A stretch of 64,000 bases of DNA from Muribaculaceae bacterium (GCA_017621225.1 JAGATN010000034.1:1-64000), one strand, 5' to 3'; counted from the stretch's first letter, positions 52,801 to 62,931 are shown. A program made the numbers and translations. The notes: generated from the sequence alone by a model not told the origin.

Positions 52801-55800
52801 TTATTGGGTGCTGATGCAACGTATAAAGCAGGCATCTGCTCCACCGCTACTATATACATTGACATGCGATATTGAAATGAAATCGAATGTCTCGTAGTTT
52901 ATGTCCCATGCCGGATAACCTACATCATTAACGGAATATTCCTTGTCAAACCAATAAATGGCTCCCGGCGATCTAAATACATCAAGGAATAGAGGTGCTT
53001 CATATATGCCATATTTGTATAGACCGTAAGGGGTCTTGCCATCATTATTTTTTGTGGAAGTGGCATCAAAATAGCCCCAACGACTACTGCATGAATAACG
53101 GAGTAAACCATTAATGCCATTCACTAGGTGTTTTCTATGCCCATATCCTGATGACCCTATCGGGAAAAACAGATTTTTACCGGTCTTGGTGTTGTAAACG
53201 AAGCATCCTCTCATTCCTTTGGGGGATTGACCGTTACCTGACGTATACTTATATCCATAAGCCTCATCCATGGTTGTTGCCGTTTCGGTGGCGCCATCTC
53301 CATAGCATACGCCATATCCGTTTTTGATATGCCATGTGTTATCGTTGTCTTTATTAGGAGATAAGAATTCATTATAATCCGCTAACGTAGCAATTCGTCG
53401 GCCGCCACCCGGTGCGGGAAATGAACTCTTGGACGGATCAGAATTAGTGATTTTATCCCAATTCTGAGTTTTCTCAGTTGTTAATTTTAAATTCGTACCT
53501 CCATTATATAGGAAGTCATTAGGCGCAATTTTTACCCAGTTGGTTTTGCCTTTATTGACGTTGCTTTCCGATTTAATGCCAGTCCAGTTGCCAAAACGGA
53601 AAAGTGAGCCTTCGTCAAGTGGGTTATTTGCCAAATTGTTTTGGTCGTAGTTGTTGATCGTACACCATTTGCGTCCATTACCCACTATGTCGTCGGCAGC
53701 ATATCCTTGTCGTACAAATATTAGATGATGGCAAGAACAGTAGTTGTATTCCACTCTTATTATGGCATATCGTGGCTTGCTTGGTGTCGTTTTGTCAAAC
53801 TTGATGTAAAAATCAATAGGAGTATTGTCGATGCCCTCTATCGAATTTCGAGTCAATACCTCACCTGAATATTGGAAAGTATATTCTGCTTTTGTTGACT
53901 TGCTATCTTTGGGGATGTCTAATGTAACGAAGGGGGCACCTCCATTGTCGGCCTCTGTATCGCGAATCACGTAAGCACGCCACGGGCCGTCGCTTATAAG
54001 ATTCGTAAAATTGGTGGTATTATCATCCTTCAGAATTTTCATCTCTACATGGAAGTCTTCGTGATAAGAATCGCTATGAAATATGCCTTTGGGATTTACT
54101 ATTCGTCTGACTTGCTGTATTTCAATGTCCTGTGTCTTATTGCCGGTAAAGTCAACGTTATTGCTATCGAGAGTCTTTATTTCATTGGTCTCGCCATCGC
54201 GATATTTTATCACAACGTTGACTTTGGCCATGCGCTTGTATGTTGTGTATGGGTTGTTGCCCGTGTACGCCGTTTCTTTTATCATCTGACGCGCACGAGT
54301 CCATATCGGTATTTTAACAAAAAAAGTACCGTCGGCCCAACTTACGTGTGCCTTGTCTTCGTCTAATGCCTTGTATAAAGGCTCTTTGCTTATGCCAATA
54401 TTGGTATAAGAGCGATGCCCTAAATCATTGTTGTTATAATGGGGCTCGTTAAATACCGATGGCTCGTTATGTATTAATTCATTTCCCGTCGGGGTGGGTA
54501 TTCTCAATATGTTAGTAGGCTTTTTTAAACTGAGAAATCCATTCCAAGGTTTTCCGTTCACTATGTCAGGGGTGCTGAGAAATTTATAGTAATTTCCATA
54601 CATATTTTTGTCTGGTTGTGATGCTTTAATGGTAGTAAGGTCCGTTTGGTTTAACGTTCCGTTCCAACCACTCGTGCATTCATATGGAGCCCAATTATTC
54701 TCTATGATATTAGCATCAATGCTAATAATTTCGGAATTTTCAGGAGCATCGAATTCTATGGGAATCATAGTCGATTGTCCATAGAGATATGATATATAGA
54801 AAGGATGCGGGAAGCGAAGTTTGGGGTCGGTGTGCTTCTTATATTCTATGTGCCAGTCCACGTCGTTCGCCCATTTGTTGAACTTTAGCGTCAGCTTATA
54901 GTGATAGTTACGCTGCGTGTTATAGTCGAGACGGGTGTCTTTTCCGAGCATGAAGCGGTAGGTTATAGGCCCTTCGCCCTCTTTTTCGTTAAGGGATCCG
55001 TCGGTATTTTGTGCGCGGTAATAGGCTTGCACTTCGATGTACGAGCCATATTTTTTAGCATCTTTCCATGCTATGTTGGTTGGGTCGTAGCCGTCGGGAT
55101 ACGATACCACTTTATCGTCTATGTGCTTCTGATTTACCTGCTGGCGTTTGTCGGACGGGGTGTTTTCCTTTCCCTTGCCCTGCATGTTTTCAAACAGAAA
55201 CAGCGCATTGGTCTGCTCGGAGTGAAGTTGGGCAAGCTTTTGCTCCGAGGTAAGCTTATCGTCAGCCACTACCGCTTGGTCGAAGCCGTTGATGGGGTGG
55301 TCTTTCGACACATATCCGAGCCAGTCGGTGGTGTAGTTTTCGCCTGTGCCATATGTTATCATCTGGCCGGAGTTCTCTATCAGCTCGGTCGCCGGATCGT
55401 CGGCTTGGTTGGGATTGTCGGCACCGAGATAGCACTTAGCGGGGATGTCCTTTATGGTCACTGACTTAATGAATATCTGAACGCCATTATTTAGGTTAGT
55501 GCCATCGAACGCCACGGTGACTTTCGACACGGCACGTTTTATCCACGAGTGAACGTTTGACTGAACTTTGTCGATGAGTATTGTGGGGGCATTGAATCCC
55601 GCACTATCCAAACCCTTCTTGTTGCCATTCATTAGGGTGAAATACCCAAACATCTGATTGTTTGAGGCTATGTTGCCCTTATTCCACGTAAGCAGTTGGG
55701 TTTTCAATGCTTCTTCGCCCTGTTGGCATATCTCGTCGGATATCTGCCCCATGTTGGCTATGGCATACATCTTATATTCGCCATAGCGCAGACGGTCTTT

Positions 55801-56235
55801 TATGTTTTTCGTTCCGATGGAGAATTGTGCTTCGCCCGTGGTCGTTTCAGCCTGATGCTCGTTATTGCCGACGGCATCGTTGGGCGTCTCGGAGTTGCTT
55901 TTCGGGGTGTATTTATAATTTTCGAGTTGGTCGAGATTATTGTCCGGGTCATGAGTGTATGTGCGAATGAAATTGCCCTGTTTGTCATACACCACCACGC
56001 AGAGCGACTCGATGTTGCCTATGGCAGTGCCGGGCGTTCCGCCTGTGGGATTGGTGGCATTTTCGCCGGCGCGCGACGAGAGGTCGACGGGCATTTCGAA
56101 GAAGCTCACATTGGCATTGATCATTGCATAGCCGTCGCCTACTTTCGCGTTTTCGTACAATTCGTCGTCGACGCATGACGTGGCAGTGAGCAATAAGCTT
56201 AAAAGCAATAATATATTTAAAGGCTTAAATCTCAT
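52801..56235 (-). CDS. Large fimbria-associated lipoprotein (DUF4906-like, probable tip component)
   Basis: An 1144-residue exported lipoprotein (lipobox TATSC, Cys21, followed by acidic residues). The N-terminal region (about 35-230) has fimbrillin-like strands (YAMINANVSFFEMPV, NIESLCVVVYDKQGNFIRTY). Long Ig-like repeats follow, with a C-terminal domain containing RRIATLADYNEFL, GMRGCFVYN and NLFFPIGSSGYG. Last in the six-gene operon, 60 bases after its neighbour, it fits the tip or accessory protein of Mfa-type fimbriae. The DUF4906 label is by resemblance. Confidence 0.75.
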   Translation of the reverse strand: MRFKPLNILLLLSLLLTATSCVDDELYENAKVGDGYAMINANVSFFEMPVDLSSRAGENATNPTGGTPGTAIGNIESLCVVVYDKQGNFIRTYTHDPDNNLDQLENYKYTPKSNSETPNDAVGNNEHQAETTTGEAQFSIGTKNIKDRLRYGEYKMYAIANMGQISDEICQQGEEALKTQLLTWNKGNIASNNQMFGYFTLMNGNKKGLDSAGFNAPTILIDKVQSNVHSWIKRAVSKVTVAFDGTNLNNGVQIFIKSVTIKDIPAKCYLGADNPNQADDPATELIENSGQMITYGTGENYTTDWLGYVSKDHPINGFDQAVVADDKLTSEQKLAQLHSEQTNALFLFENMQGKGKENTPSDKRQQVNQKHIDDKVVSYPDGYDPTNIAWKDAKKYGSYIEVQAYYRAQNTDGSLNEKEGEGPITYRFMLGKDTRLDYNTQRNYHYKLTLKFNKWANDVDWHIEYKKHTDPKLRFPHPFYISYLYGQSTMIPIEFDAPENSEIISIDANIIENNWAPYECTSGWNGTLNQTDLTTIKASQPDKNMYGNYYKFLSTPDIVNGKPWNGFLSLKKPTNILRIPTPTGNELIHNEPSVFNEPHYNNNDLGHRSYTNIGISKEPLYKALDEDKAHVSWADGTFFVKIPIWTRARQMIKETAYTGNNPYTTYKRMAKVNVVIKYRDGETNEIKTLDSNNVDFTGNKTQDIEIQQVRRIVNPKGIFHSDSYHEDFHVEMKILKDDNTTNFTNLISDGPWRAYVIRDTEADNGGAPFVTLDIPKDSKSTKAEYTFQYSGEVLTRNSIEGIDNTPIDFYIKFDKTTPSKPRYAIIRVEYNYCSCHHLIFVRQGYAADDIVGNGRKWCTINNYDQNNLANNPLDEGSLFRFGNWTGIKSESNVNKGKTNWVKIAPNDFLYNGGTNLKLTTEKTQNWDKITNSDPSKSSFPAPGGGRRIATLADYNEFLSPNKDNDNTWHIKNGYGVCYGDGATETATTMDEAYGYKYTSGNGQSPKGMRGCFVYNTKTGKNLFFPIGSSGYGHRKHLVNGINGLLRYSCSSRWGYFDATSTKNNDGKTPYGLYKYGIYEAPLFLDVFRSPGAIYWFDKEYSVNDVGYPAWDINYETFDFISISHVNVYSSGGADACFIRCISTQ

Positions 56236-56295
56236 TGTTGTGATATGATATATATATATTAGCTTTGTAGTCTGTTTTCTGTTGAAAAATTTTGA

Positions 56296-57423
56296 TTAGC
56301 GGTCTATGCCGAAATTGGGATTTAACCATACTCCGGTGTAGGGAATCACCGTAACGCTTAAGTCGATTCGTTGTTGCTTGATAGCGATGTAGACTATCAC
56401 GTGGGTGTTTCGGGGCAGGGCAGGTAGGTTGTTGAATGCGCCATCCCATAATGTCGATCCGTCAGATAGCGTTATCGATGTGGTGTAGGGCGACTTACCT
56501 GTCTGCTCGTCGGGCACCGTGAATGGCATCGACGTTACGCCCCATATCGGAGCTTCGTTGCAATAATATGGTCCGAACGATTTAGTTTCGTTCGTGGCTA
56601 TTGTGCCGTTTTCCTCGGTGATGTTGGCCAATATCTTTATGCCCTTTTCAAGGTCGGTGGGGGTGGAATATTGGGTGATATATTGTTTATCGTTGATGAT
56701 ATCGTTGATGTCGGTGGGCAGCAGGTATTCTTTCTTTGTCAGCCCGTTGACCATTATCTGCGAGATGGTTACCGGTGCGAGTAATTCGTTGGTTATCGTG
56801 TAGGTAAACTTTACCGAGGCGCGTATTATGAATATGGTGTGGTAGACGGGGAGTGGATTGCCCGAATCGTCCGTTGATATGTTGTCGAGCGTGAGTCGGC
56901 TTTTTTCGACGATGGTTTTGCGGCTCATGAACAGCGGCGTCTTCACTTCGCCCACCGTTATGGTCAGTTGGTCGAAGTCGTTGCGCAACTTTTCGCCTAT
57001 TTTTACTGAGCGCACTGCGTAGCCTCCATCGGGCAGGCTTTCTTCGTTGGCAAATGCGTATACTGTTTTTTGTTCGTTAGCTTTTACTATAAATGTCTCG
57101 TAATCCGTTAGTTTAAGACCTTCGGACGGGGCATTGAGGTTGATGCTTCGGTTGTGTTCCACGGTGCCGTCCTCGCGCACTATGATGATGCGCAGCGAGT
57201 GCATCAGTTCGCCTTTCAGAGCTTCGTGGTCGATGTAATAGATATCCGATCGGCTTCCCGACTGAGGGTCGGGGGCGGCTACGCGGATGCGTAGTTGGGC
57301 AGTCGTTTCGCTACCGGGCGTGTCGGGACAATCGGGATAATTGTCGGTGACACAGCCGGTAATCGAAAACGTTACTGCTACGAGTAATATGATTTGTGAT
57401 AAAAGTATCGTTATGCGGTTCAT
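56296..57423 (-). CDS. Fimbrial lipoprotein subunit, FimB/Mfa2-like
   Basis: A 375-residue lipoprotein (lipobox SITGC) with the two-domain beta layout of Bacteroidales fimbrial anchor and accessory subunits. The N-terminal domain has QLRIRVAAP and LRIIIVREDGTVEHNRSIN, and a conserved YVF-type strand reads KTVYAFANEESL. The ATG at 57423 (MNRITILLSQIILLV) overlaps the upstream subunit stop by four bases; the longer frame to 57519 lies inside that gene and is not used. It is probably an accessory fimbrillin placed between anchor and tip genes. Confidence 0.78.
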   Translation of the reverse strand: MNRITILLSQIILLVAVTFSITGCVTDNYPDCPDTPGSETTAQLRIRVAAPDPQSGSRSDIYYIDHEALKGELMHSLRIIIVREDGTVEHNRSINLNAPSEGLKLTDYETFIVKANEQKTVYAFANEESLPDGGYAVRSVKIGEKLRNDFDQLTITVGEVKTPLFMSRKTIVEKSRLTLDNISTDDSGNPLPVYHTIFIIRASVKFTYTITNELLAPVTISQIMVNGLTKKEYLLPTDINDIINDKQYITQYSTPTDLEKGIKILANITEENGTIATNETKSFGPYYCNEAPIWGVTSMPFTVPDEQTGKSPYTTSITLSDGSTLWDGAFNNLPALPRNTHVIVYIAIKQQRIDLSVTVIPYTGVWLNPNFGIDR

Positions 57424-58484
57424 AGTTCGGCGTTGTTGATGCGTACCACCCAGTCGTTTATGACGATGTGGGTCGATACCCAATGATTTGCCTTGTCGAG
57501 GAAGAATATCATCGACCATCGGCTTTCGCGGTCGAGAAATTCTTGTGCTCCCATTGATTTGTATCGGTCGCTTTTGAGCAGCAGCAGATAGTCGATCAGA
57601 GGAATGTCGACCACTTTGGCCCCGTCGGCGGCACGAGTAATGATGAGCCTTGGCGAGACGCGGAGGCCCGTCGAGGGATCTTTCTGCGGCACTACGAGAC
57701 GCGAAAGGCCGAATTCGGCGTATGCGAGCGTCACGCCCGGTTCGCTCTGATGGTCGCCACCGTCGCTATCGGGGTCGTATTCGCCTGTCGTTATCTGTCC
57801 GGTCACCCACGGGTCGAAGTCGATCATCGGGGCTGGGAGCAGGGCGTTGTCGTAGTTGAACAGGGTGTTGTTTTCGGTCACGGTAAACTTGAAGTCGTCG
57901 ACGTTTACCGGCTTTCCGCTGAGGTGCTGAAGCAGGATGCGCAGATTGTTTGTGTCCTTCATCATGGGAAGCGTGGCCTCGGTGTAGTCGGTGGCGCCGT
58001 TGGGCACCTCGACGGTAGTTGAGCCGTAAAACATCTGGTGGAGGTCGGTGCCCGGAGCATCGGGCTTCATTTCCACGCGAAGGTCGGTCAGCAACGCGCC
58101 CTTTTCGGGGGCGGGCTTGAATGAGAAGGAGCTTTCAGCGCATTCCATGCCGCCATAGGCCACGCAGGTGTATTTGCCGGCAGGCAGGTCGAGCGTCATG
58201 CGATAGTTTTCGTCGGAGAGCACGTCGGCGGCGTTTTCGGTGCGCTGTGCCATGCAGCGGCCCTGCTCGTCGTACACGAAAAGGGTCAGGCAGTGCACTT
58301 GCGAGTGAAACGCGTTGGCAAACTCCATGTTGTAGTCGTAGACAAACCGCAGCTTGAGCCCTTCGGGGCACGGCGCGAGGTTGTCGTAAATGGCGCCGTC
58401 GCATGACGACAAGCCTGCCATCGGGGCGGCCATGAGGGCCGCTCCGATGATGGCTTTGGATATTTTGCGTCTGAAAATGTTCAT
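57420..58484 (-). CDS. FimB/Mfa2-family fimbrial anchor subunit
   Basis: A 354-residue lipoprotein (lipobox LSSC) with family segments CPEGLKLRFVYDYNMEF, HCLTLFVYDEQGRCM and LDLPAGKYTCVAYGGME. It ends INDWVVRINNAEL. In Porphyromonas Mfa2 anchors the shaft and limits its length. The neighbouring Mfa1-like shaft gene is ten bases upstream and the next subunit overlaps by four bases, so the order is shaft, anchor, accessory, tip. Confidence 0.87.
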   Translation of the reverse strand: MNIFRRKISKAIIGAALMAAPMAGLSSCDGAIYDNLAPCPEGLKLRFVYDYNMEFANAFHSQVHCLTLFVYDEQGRCMAQRTENAADVLSDENYRMTLDLPAGKYTCVAYGGMECAESSFSFKPAPEKGALLTDLRVEMKPDAPGTDLHQMFYGSTTVEVPNGATDYTEATLPMMKDTNNLRILLQHLSGKPVNVDDFKFTVTENNTLFNYDNALLPAPMIDFDPWVTGQITTGEYDPDSDGGDHQSEPGVTLAYAEFGLSRLVVPQKDPSTGLRVSPRLIITRAADGAKVVDIPLIDYLLLLKSDRYKSMGAQEFLDRESRWSMIFFLDKANHWVSTHIVINDWVVRINNAEL

Positions 58485-58493
58485 TAGTCAGAG

Positions 58494-60596
58494 TTAGAAT
58501 TCAATGTTGTTTACGCGAACCACCCAGGGAAGCACTTCTACGCGTACCTTGAAGTATACGTTCGATTCTTCATCGGGATCGTCGGGCTTTTCAGGATCGG
58601 GGTCGTTTTCGGTTTTGCGCGGGTGGCCGAGCTTGCTGATTTCGGTTACGGCAAGTTTGTAAACGTTGTTGCGCACTACCTGGAATTCCATCGGGCCCAT
58701 GATACCGTTGCGGTCGTTGCTGTTGTGGCGGTTCCAGTAGTAATAGTAGCAGAAGTATCCGCCTTTGCCGTTTTCAGAGTCTATTACATCGTATTCATCT
58801 TCTCCACTATACTGATAGATGGCAATCTTTTCGCTAACTACCTTTTTGCGGAAGGCTTCGAATGCTACACCTGAGGGCTTCGGGGTGATGTGGTTGTTTT
58901 TAACCCATGCTCCATATAATGAATCAGCGCATTCGGGATCTTTCCATGTTATAGAGTCATTGGCTCCCATTGTAGAGTTGCCATAAACGGCATTAAAGAG
59001 GGGTGAACCGGCTTTCTGTTTGAGAGCTTCGGCGCGAATTTGAGTCCACTTCACGTAAATAACGTTGTCGAATACGTAGAGTATGGGGTTGTCTTCAATG
59101 GCACCGTTAGGGTCATATTCACCTTTGTCGTTCATCTTGAAAGTACCGTTGAGTGCGGCAGCAAGATCCTTGGGCGAATCTTCCATGGGAAGAATCTGGG
59201 CCTTGAATACAACGCCTGTCGATACGCCGTTTTCCTGTCCTTTAATAGAGGGTATGGCATTTTCGGTAACGTAGCGCCATACTTTATAGTTAAGAGGATT
59301 CGTCTTATCGCTGTTCCAGTCATTGTCTATGTCGTCATGGCCGCCAAGCACTTCTTCAAGCGTCTGATTATACCACCATTTGCGTGCCGTTGGGTCGATG
59401 CTCCAATCAGAACCTTCGCCGCTGCCGAGCGCAAAGTTGAAATGTTCGTTGAGCATGGCTTTGTTGAATTTGTAGGCAGAATCGCCTGCGGCGTATTCGT
59501 TTTTCCATTTTGCATCGCTGCCAATCACCCAGTTGCCAAGTAGGTTACCGCGATTCCAGGGTTGCTCGGGTTTGCATATTATTGTCGTATCGCTGAGATC
59601 TGCGGCATCGCCTGCTTTATTCGACGGGGCAACGTGGCGCAAGTAATAGAACTGATTGTTCATGTTTACGAGAGCCATACGCACGAGCTTAACCTTCAAT
59701 GTCTTTTTGATTATAGGTTCAGAAGGGTTGTCGGGATTGTTCACTTTGATAGTGCCTATTACATATTCCTGATTCTTTTCTTTCGATCCATCGGCAAAGT
59801 CGAAACGAGCTACGCCACGCTCTACGAGGATGGAGCCGCTGTTGTCGAGGTTGTCGTCATCACCATTTGTGCCTGAAAGGTCGAAAGGAGTCTTTTCGGT
59901 TGTGTAGGCATCCCATTCTTCAGCAGTCATAGGGAACGACTTTTCTGCTATTTTGGCATTAGCCATATAGAGACCGCCTGCGGTCGAAAGAATCGACACG
60001 CCGGTGTTTGTCTTACCGCTTGTGGGTGAATATTCCACTACTTTTTGCGATAATCCAATCCAGTTGCTTGTATTAGGTGCGGTTTTTTTAATTTCGTTCA
60101 GCATATCCTGTGTGTAGTTACACAATGCAAATACATGAACTGTAGGATTTTTTGTGAATTCGTTGGCTGCGTAAAAATCATCAATGTCCTGACGGTTGAA
60201 CGAAGCCGTTAAGGTTACGCTGTTGTTGTTTGTAACCGGGGGTTGGCCGGGAAGGTTGTTGTTGTTGTCTTTTAGACCGCCTACGAGAGCATAAGATATG
60301 AAATTGTTCTGTTTGTCGGCAAGAATGAGCATTACGTTGTAGATGCGGTTTTCAGCTTCGCTACCTACTTCGATGCTGTCAGTACTTGCTGAATAATCAT
60401 CGTTGGGATCATCTGTTTGGCTACGTGAACCACCGGGAGAAGCCGTGATTTTTTTCACGGTCACTTGCATGTAGACGGCATCTTCGGGATGAGAAGTCGA
60501 GTTGTTCTTGTCATCGGGAGCGAGGTTGTCGTCCGAGCAGCCTACGAGTAGCGAGGCTGCCAAAATACCTGTAAAGTATTTACTTAGATTCCTCAT
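58494..60596 (-). CDS. Mfa1-family major fimbrial subunit
   Basis: A 700-residue precursor with lipoprotein signal (lipobox LLVGC, then SDDN). It shows the fimbrillin N-terminal domain (VYMQVTVKKITASPGGSRSQ, IYNVMLILADKQNNF) and a C-terminal polymerisation strand ending LPWVVRVNNIEF. In related pili the precursor is cut by an Arg-specific protease and the exposed groove takes the next subunit's C-terminal strand; GSRSQ is a possible site, by inference. Tyr/Asn/Asp-rich loops suggest a surface-exposed shaft. Confidence 0.85.
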   Translation of the reverse strand: MRNLSKYFTGILAASLLVGCSDDNLAPDDKNNSTSHPEDAVYMQVTVKKITASPGGSRSQTDDPNDDYSASTDSIEVGSEAENRIYNVMLILADKQNNFISYALVGGLKDNNNNLPGQPPVTNNNSVTLTASFNRQDIDDFYAANEFTKNPTVHVFALCNYTQDMLNEIKKTAPNTSNWIGLSQKVVEYSPTSGKTNTGVSILSTAGGLYMANAKIAEKSFPMTAEEWDAYTTEKTPFDLSGTNGDDDNLDNSGSILVERGVARFDFADGSKEKNQEYVIGTIKVNNPDNPSEPIIKKTLKVKLVRMALVNMNNQFYYLRHVAPSNKAGDAADLSDTTIICKPEQPWNRGNLLGNWVIGSDAKWKNEYAAGDSAYKFNKAMLNEHFNFALGSGEGSDWSIDPTARKWWYNQTLEEVLGGHDDIDNDWNSDKTNPLNYKVWRYVTENAIPSIKGQENGVSTGVVFKAQILPMEDSPKDLAAALNGTFKMNDKGEYDPNGAIEDNPILYVFDNVIYVKWTQIRAEALKQKAGSPLFNAVYGNSTMGANDSITWKDPECADSLYGAWVKNNHITPKPSGVAFEAFRKKVVSEKIAIYQYSGEDEYDVIDSENGKGGYFCYYYYWNRHNSNDRNGIMGPMEFQVVRNNVYKLAVTEISKLGHPRKTENDPDPEKPDDPDEESNVYFKVRVEVLPWVVRVNNIEF

Positions 60597-60668
60597 AAAA
60601 TAAATGAAAATTTAGATTGATATTATGAATTATATTTTTGCACGTCTTGGGTTGGCATTTTCGGGGTG

Positions 60669-62075
60669 TCACAGACGTTCCATTATGTCGTTTATCTGCT
60701 TTATGGCATCGGCGGCTTGCTCCACTCCGGCATTGGCGGCTTGCTTCATGAGGGTGAGCGCTGCGCGGTAGTCGCCATCCTTTGCGGCCACTATGCCACG
60801 GGCGTATACGGCCTGCGGATTGTTGCCGGCCTTTTCGAGGTAGCGGCGGGCCGAGTTGAGGTCGTTGCGCATTATGGCCGACGAGGCGGCGTTGAGGTTG
60901 GCCGTTGCGTCGTTGGGATACATGCGCACTGCCGTTTCAAACACTTCGTTGTATTCGTCGGAGCCTTCGGGGAGGCTGCGGGCAAGTACGTAAAGCTCTT
61001 GCAGCGAGAGATTTTGCGGCGCCGTGCGAAGCACTTGGGCTATCTCGGCGGGGTCGCTGTATGAGCGCACCACATACTCTACGGCGTAGTCGGAGTGACG
61101 CAGCGCGGGGTAGAGGTTGCGCAACATGTAGTCGTACTGCTCGGGGAAGTTTTTCTTTATGGCCCAGTTCTTTGCGTCGGGGTCGCGATCGCCGTTCACT
61201 ATGTCGAGTATGGCCTGGCGGTTGGCAAAGTCGGGGTTGTCGTTGAGAAATGCGAGTACGCCGTCCCAATCCTCAGGCACCGACGAGGTGTGGAGTATCG
61301 ACTTGTCGAAGCTGTAAAGCTTCTGCACGTAGTCGCACAGCGCCTTGGTGCGGCCGTCGGCGAGGCGCACGTTGTTGTCGTAAGGGCCTTCGGGCGATGC
61401 GTAGCCGGTGATGGTGAGCGAGGTGATTCGGGTGTCCTTGTTGTCGCGCACCACGTCGATCGACTTGCGTATCTTGGCCAGTTCTTCGGGGTTGCGACGA
61501 TATTCGGGCAGTATGACGGTTTGGTTGACCTTGAAGTCGATGAATGCCGAGCCTTTTACTTCGCGTGTCTTGACGGCTTCGGCGGCAGGGGTGACGAACA
61601 CGAACTGCGGGGCAAACACTCTCGGCGCGAAGTCGATGTCGGCGAGCTGTGCCACGTCGTGGCCGAGGTTGTTGCAGCATCCCGAGGCGTCTTCGAGGAG
61701 CACGAGTTGCGACGTCTCCATCCATTGAGCGTAGGGCGTCACGGTCGAGTAGTCGATGGTGAGATTGTCGGCGTAGCGATACATGGGCACGCTTTCAAAC
61801 GCTCCGAGGCGTTGATTTTGGATGTAGCGTGCGCGTCCGGCTATCACTACGGGGTCGAGACGGAGCGAGTCGACTCCGTTGGTTATCACGGGGGTTAGCA
61901 CTATCTGGTTGTTAGAGCCTACTTTTTGCTGAGGGGCGTCGACTTTCATCGCCACGATCAGGTTGCTGTTTGACCGCTCCACCTTCACGTTGCTAACGGG
62001 AACGTTGGCCGATGCATCGATCGGAGCCAAGAGGGCGGCCGTAGCCATGCATATTGTAAAGAATGCTTTCTTCAT
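60669..62075 (-). CDS. DUF3868 fimbrial-locus protein with OmpA-like and TPR-like parts
   Basis: A 468-residue exported protein with signal peptide (ending ASA-N). The N-terminal DUF3868 region (about 25-190, VSNVKVERSNSNLIVAMKV) is beta-rich. The middle has an OmpA-like stretch (LTITGYASPEGPYDNNVRLADGR) and the end TPR-like helices (AVRMYPNDATANLNAASSAIMR, NDLNSARRYLEKAGNNP). Such genes regularly sit second in Bacteroidales fimbrial operons after a DUF3575 gene and may form part of an outer-membrane assembly or cell-wall link. The role is inferred from position. Confidence 0.82.
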   Translation of the reverse strand: MKKAFFTICMATAALLAPIDASANVPVSNVKVERSNSNLIVAMKVDAPQQKVGSNNQIVLTPVITNGVDSLRLDPVVIAGRARYIQNQRLGAFESVPMYRYADNLTIDYSTVTPYAQWMETSQLVLLEDASGCCNNLGHDVAQLADIDFAPRVFAPQFVFVTPAAEAVKTREVKGSAFIDFKVNQTVILPEYRRNPEELAKIRKSIDVVRDNKDTRITSLTITGYASPEGPYDNNVRLADGRTKALCDYVQKLYSFDKSILHTSSVPEDWDGVLAFLNDNPDFANRQAILDIVNGDRDPDAKNWAIKKNFPEQYDYMLRNLYPALRHSDYAVEYVVRSYSDPAEIAQVLRTAPQNLSLQELYVLARSLPEGSDEYNEVFETAVRMYPNDATANLNAASSAIMRNDLNSARRYLEKAGNNPQAVYARGIVAAKDGDYRAALTLMKQAANAGVEQAADAIKQINDIMERL

Positions 62076-62109
62076 TTTTGATTTCTTGTCGAGTTGAGTG
62101 GATGGGGTG

Positions 62110-62706
62110 TTAGAATACGTAAACCAAATTGAGCGCGGCTTTCGTCGGGCCGACGTAATGGTGCGTCTTGTCCGACTCGAGCTTGGTGCCGCAGTTGGCG
62201 CACGGGTAGCGGTCGAATCGGGTGTAGGAGTACCCGAAGCCTATTTCAGCCTCGAGGTTCCAGTGGCGACCGAGCATCCAGGTGTAGCCGTAGGTCACGC
62301 CCGCGCCAATGAACCATCCCTGATAGCGCGAGTGTTTCAGCTTGCCGAAGTCGGTGCCGAGAATGGTGAAGTCGGCGTTGGTGCCCCCGATGTTGTATTG
62401 TCCGCCGTGGGCTTCGATGCCGAAGAAATGTCCGTGAAGTGCTTCGCAGAGCCAGTAGCGGGCTTCGGGTTGCGCCATCCAGTGCTTCCAGCGCTTGCCG
62501 TCGTTGAGGGTCCAGGCGTTGAAGTTTCCGGAAAGATCAAGCGACCATTTCGGTGCAATCGATGTTTCTATTCCTGCGTTTACGGTGAGTGTGGCATCGT
62601 AGAGCAGGTTCGTTTTAACACCCACCTGATTGTCTCGAGCCCCTATGGGCAGCACGCATGCTAAGCCCGACAGCGCTGCGAGTGTTAATGTCAGCTTTAA
62701 TTTCAT
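62110..62706 (-). CDS. DUF3575 outer-membrane protein, first gene of the fimbrial operon
   Basis: A 198-residue exported protein with a signal peptide (about 1-23) and a small beta-barrel pattern: VGVKTNLLYDATLTVNAGIE, KWSLDLSGNFNAW, FFGIEAHGGQYN, YGYTWMLGRHWNLEAEIGFG, and C-terminal LNLVYVF. DUF3575 proteins accompany DUF3868 and Mfa-type genes. It starts the six-gene transcript; the promoter lies about 150 bases upstream and an 11-C tract further up. Confidence 0.83.
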   Translation of the reverse strand: MKLKLTLTLAALSGLACVLPIGARDNQVGVKTNLLYDATLTVNAGIETSIAPKWSLDLSGNFNAWTLNDGKRWKHWMAQPEARYWLCEALHGHFFGIEAHGGQYNIGGTNADFTILGTDFGKLKHSRYQGWFIGAGVTYGYTWMLGRHWNLEAEIGFGYSYTRFDRYPCANCGTKLESDKTHHYVGPTKAALNLVYVF

Positions 62707-62854
62707 GTTGTTGAAATGTCTATGTTACAATGTCTTGAGTTTGCTTGTCAACTTTAAGTTATGTGATAAAGGACACTGTGTTATGCAGTAGTGAGTAGTT
62801 AGCCCCTTTTCTACCACGTTTACTCTTTTTAAGGAAATAAACTTTAACAACGCG

Positions 62855-62885
62855 CAAAATTAGTGATTGGATTCTAAACATGAAA
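62855..62885 (-). promoter_or_regulatory. Promoter of the fimbrial operon
   Basis: Reverse strand TTTC (62882-62885), 19 bp, TAATTTTG (62855-62862). One mismatch at -33; predicted leader about 140 bases before the DUF3575 ATG at 62706. Confidence 0.6.
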
Positions 62886-62903
62886 ACGCTCGGAGTGTTA
62901 AAA

Positions 62904-62931
62904 ACGCCGTTTTTCGCTCGAAAAACGGCGT
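62904..62931. repeat. Perfect 11-bp hairpin upstream of the fimbrial promoter
   Basis: acgccgttttt (62904-62914) pairs with aaaaacggcgt (62921-62931) around six bases. It could isolate the fimbrial promoter from transcription arriving from the tRNA side. Confidence 0.7.

Noticed and set aside
54901-55464. A 187-codon forward frame inside the large fimbrial lipoprotein gene
   Set aside because: Hydrophobic antisense shadow of a well-supported coding frame, with no promoter.
62707-62850. Inverted repeats (gttgttgaa / tttaacaac) as an invertible fimbrial promoter
   Set aside because: The match is only eight of nine bases and the -7 element lies outside the segment, so inversion would not switch the promoter.
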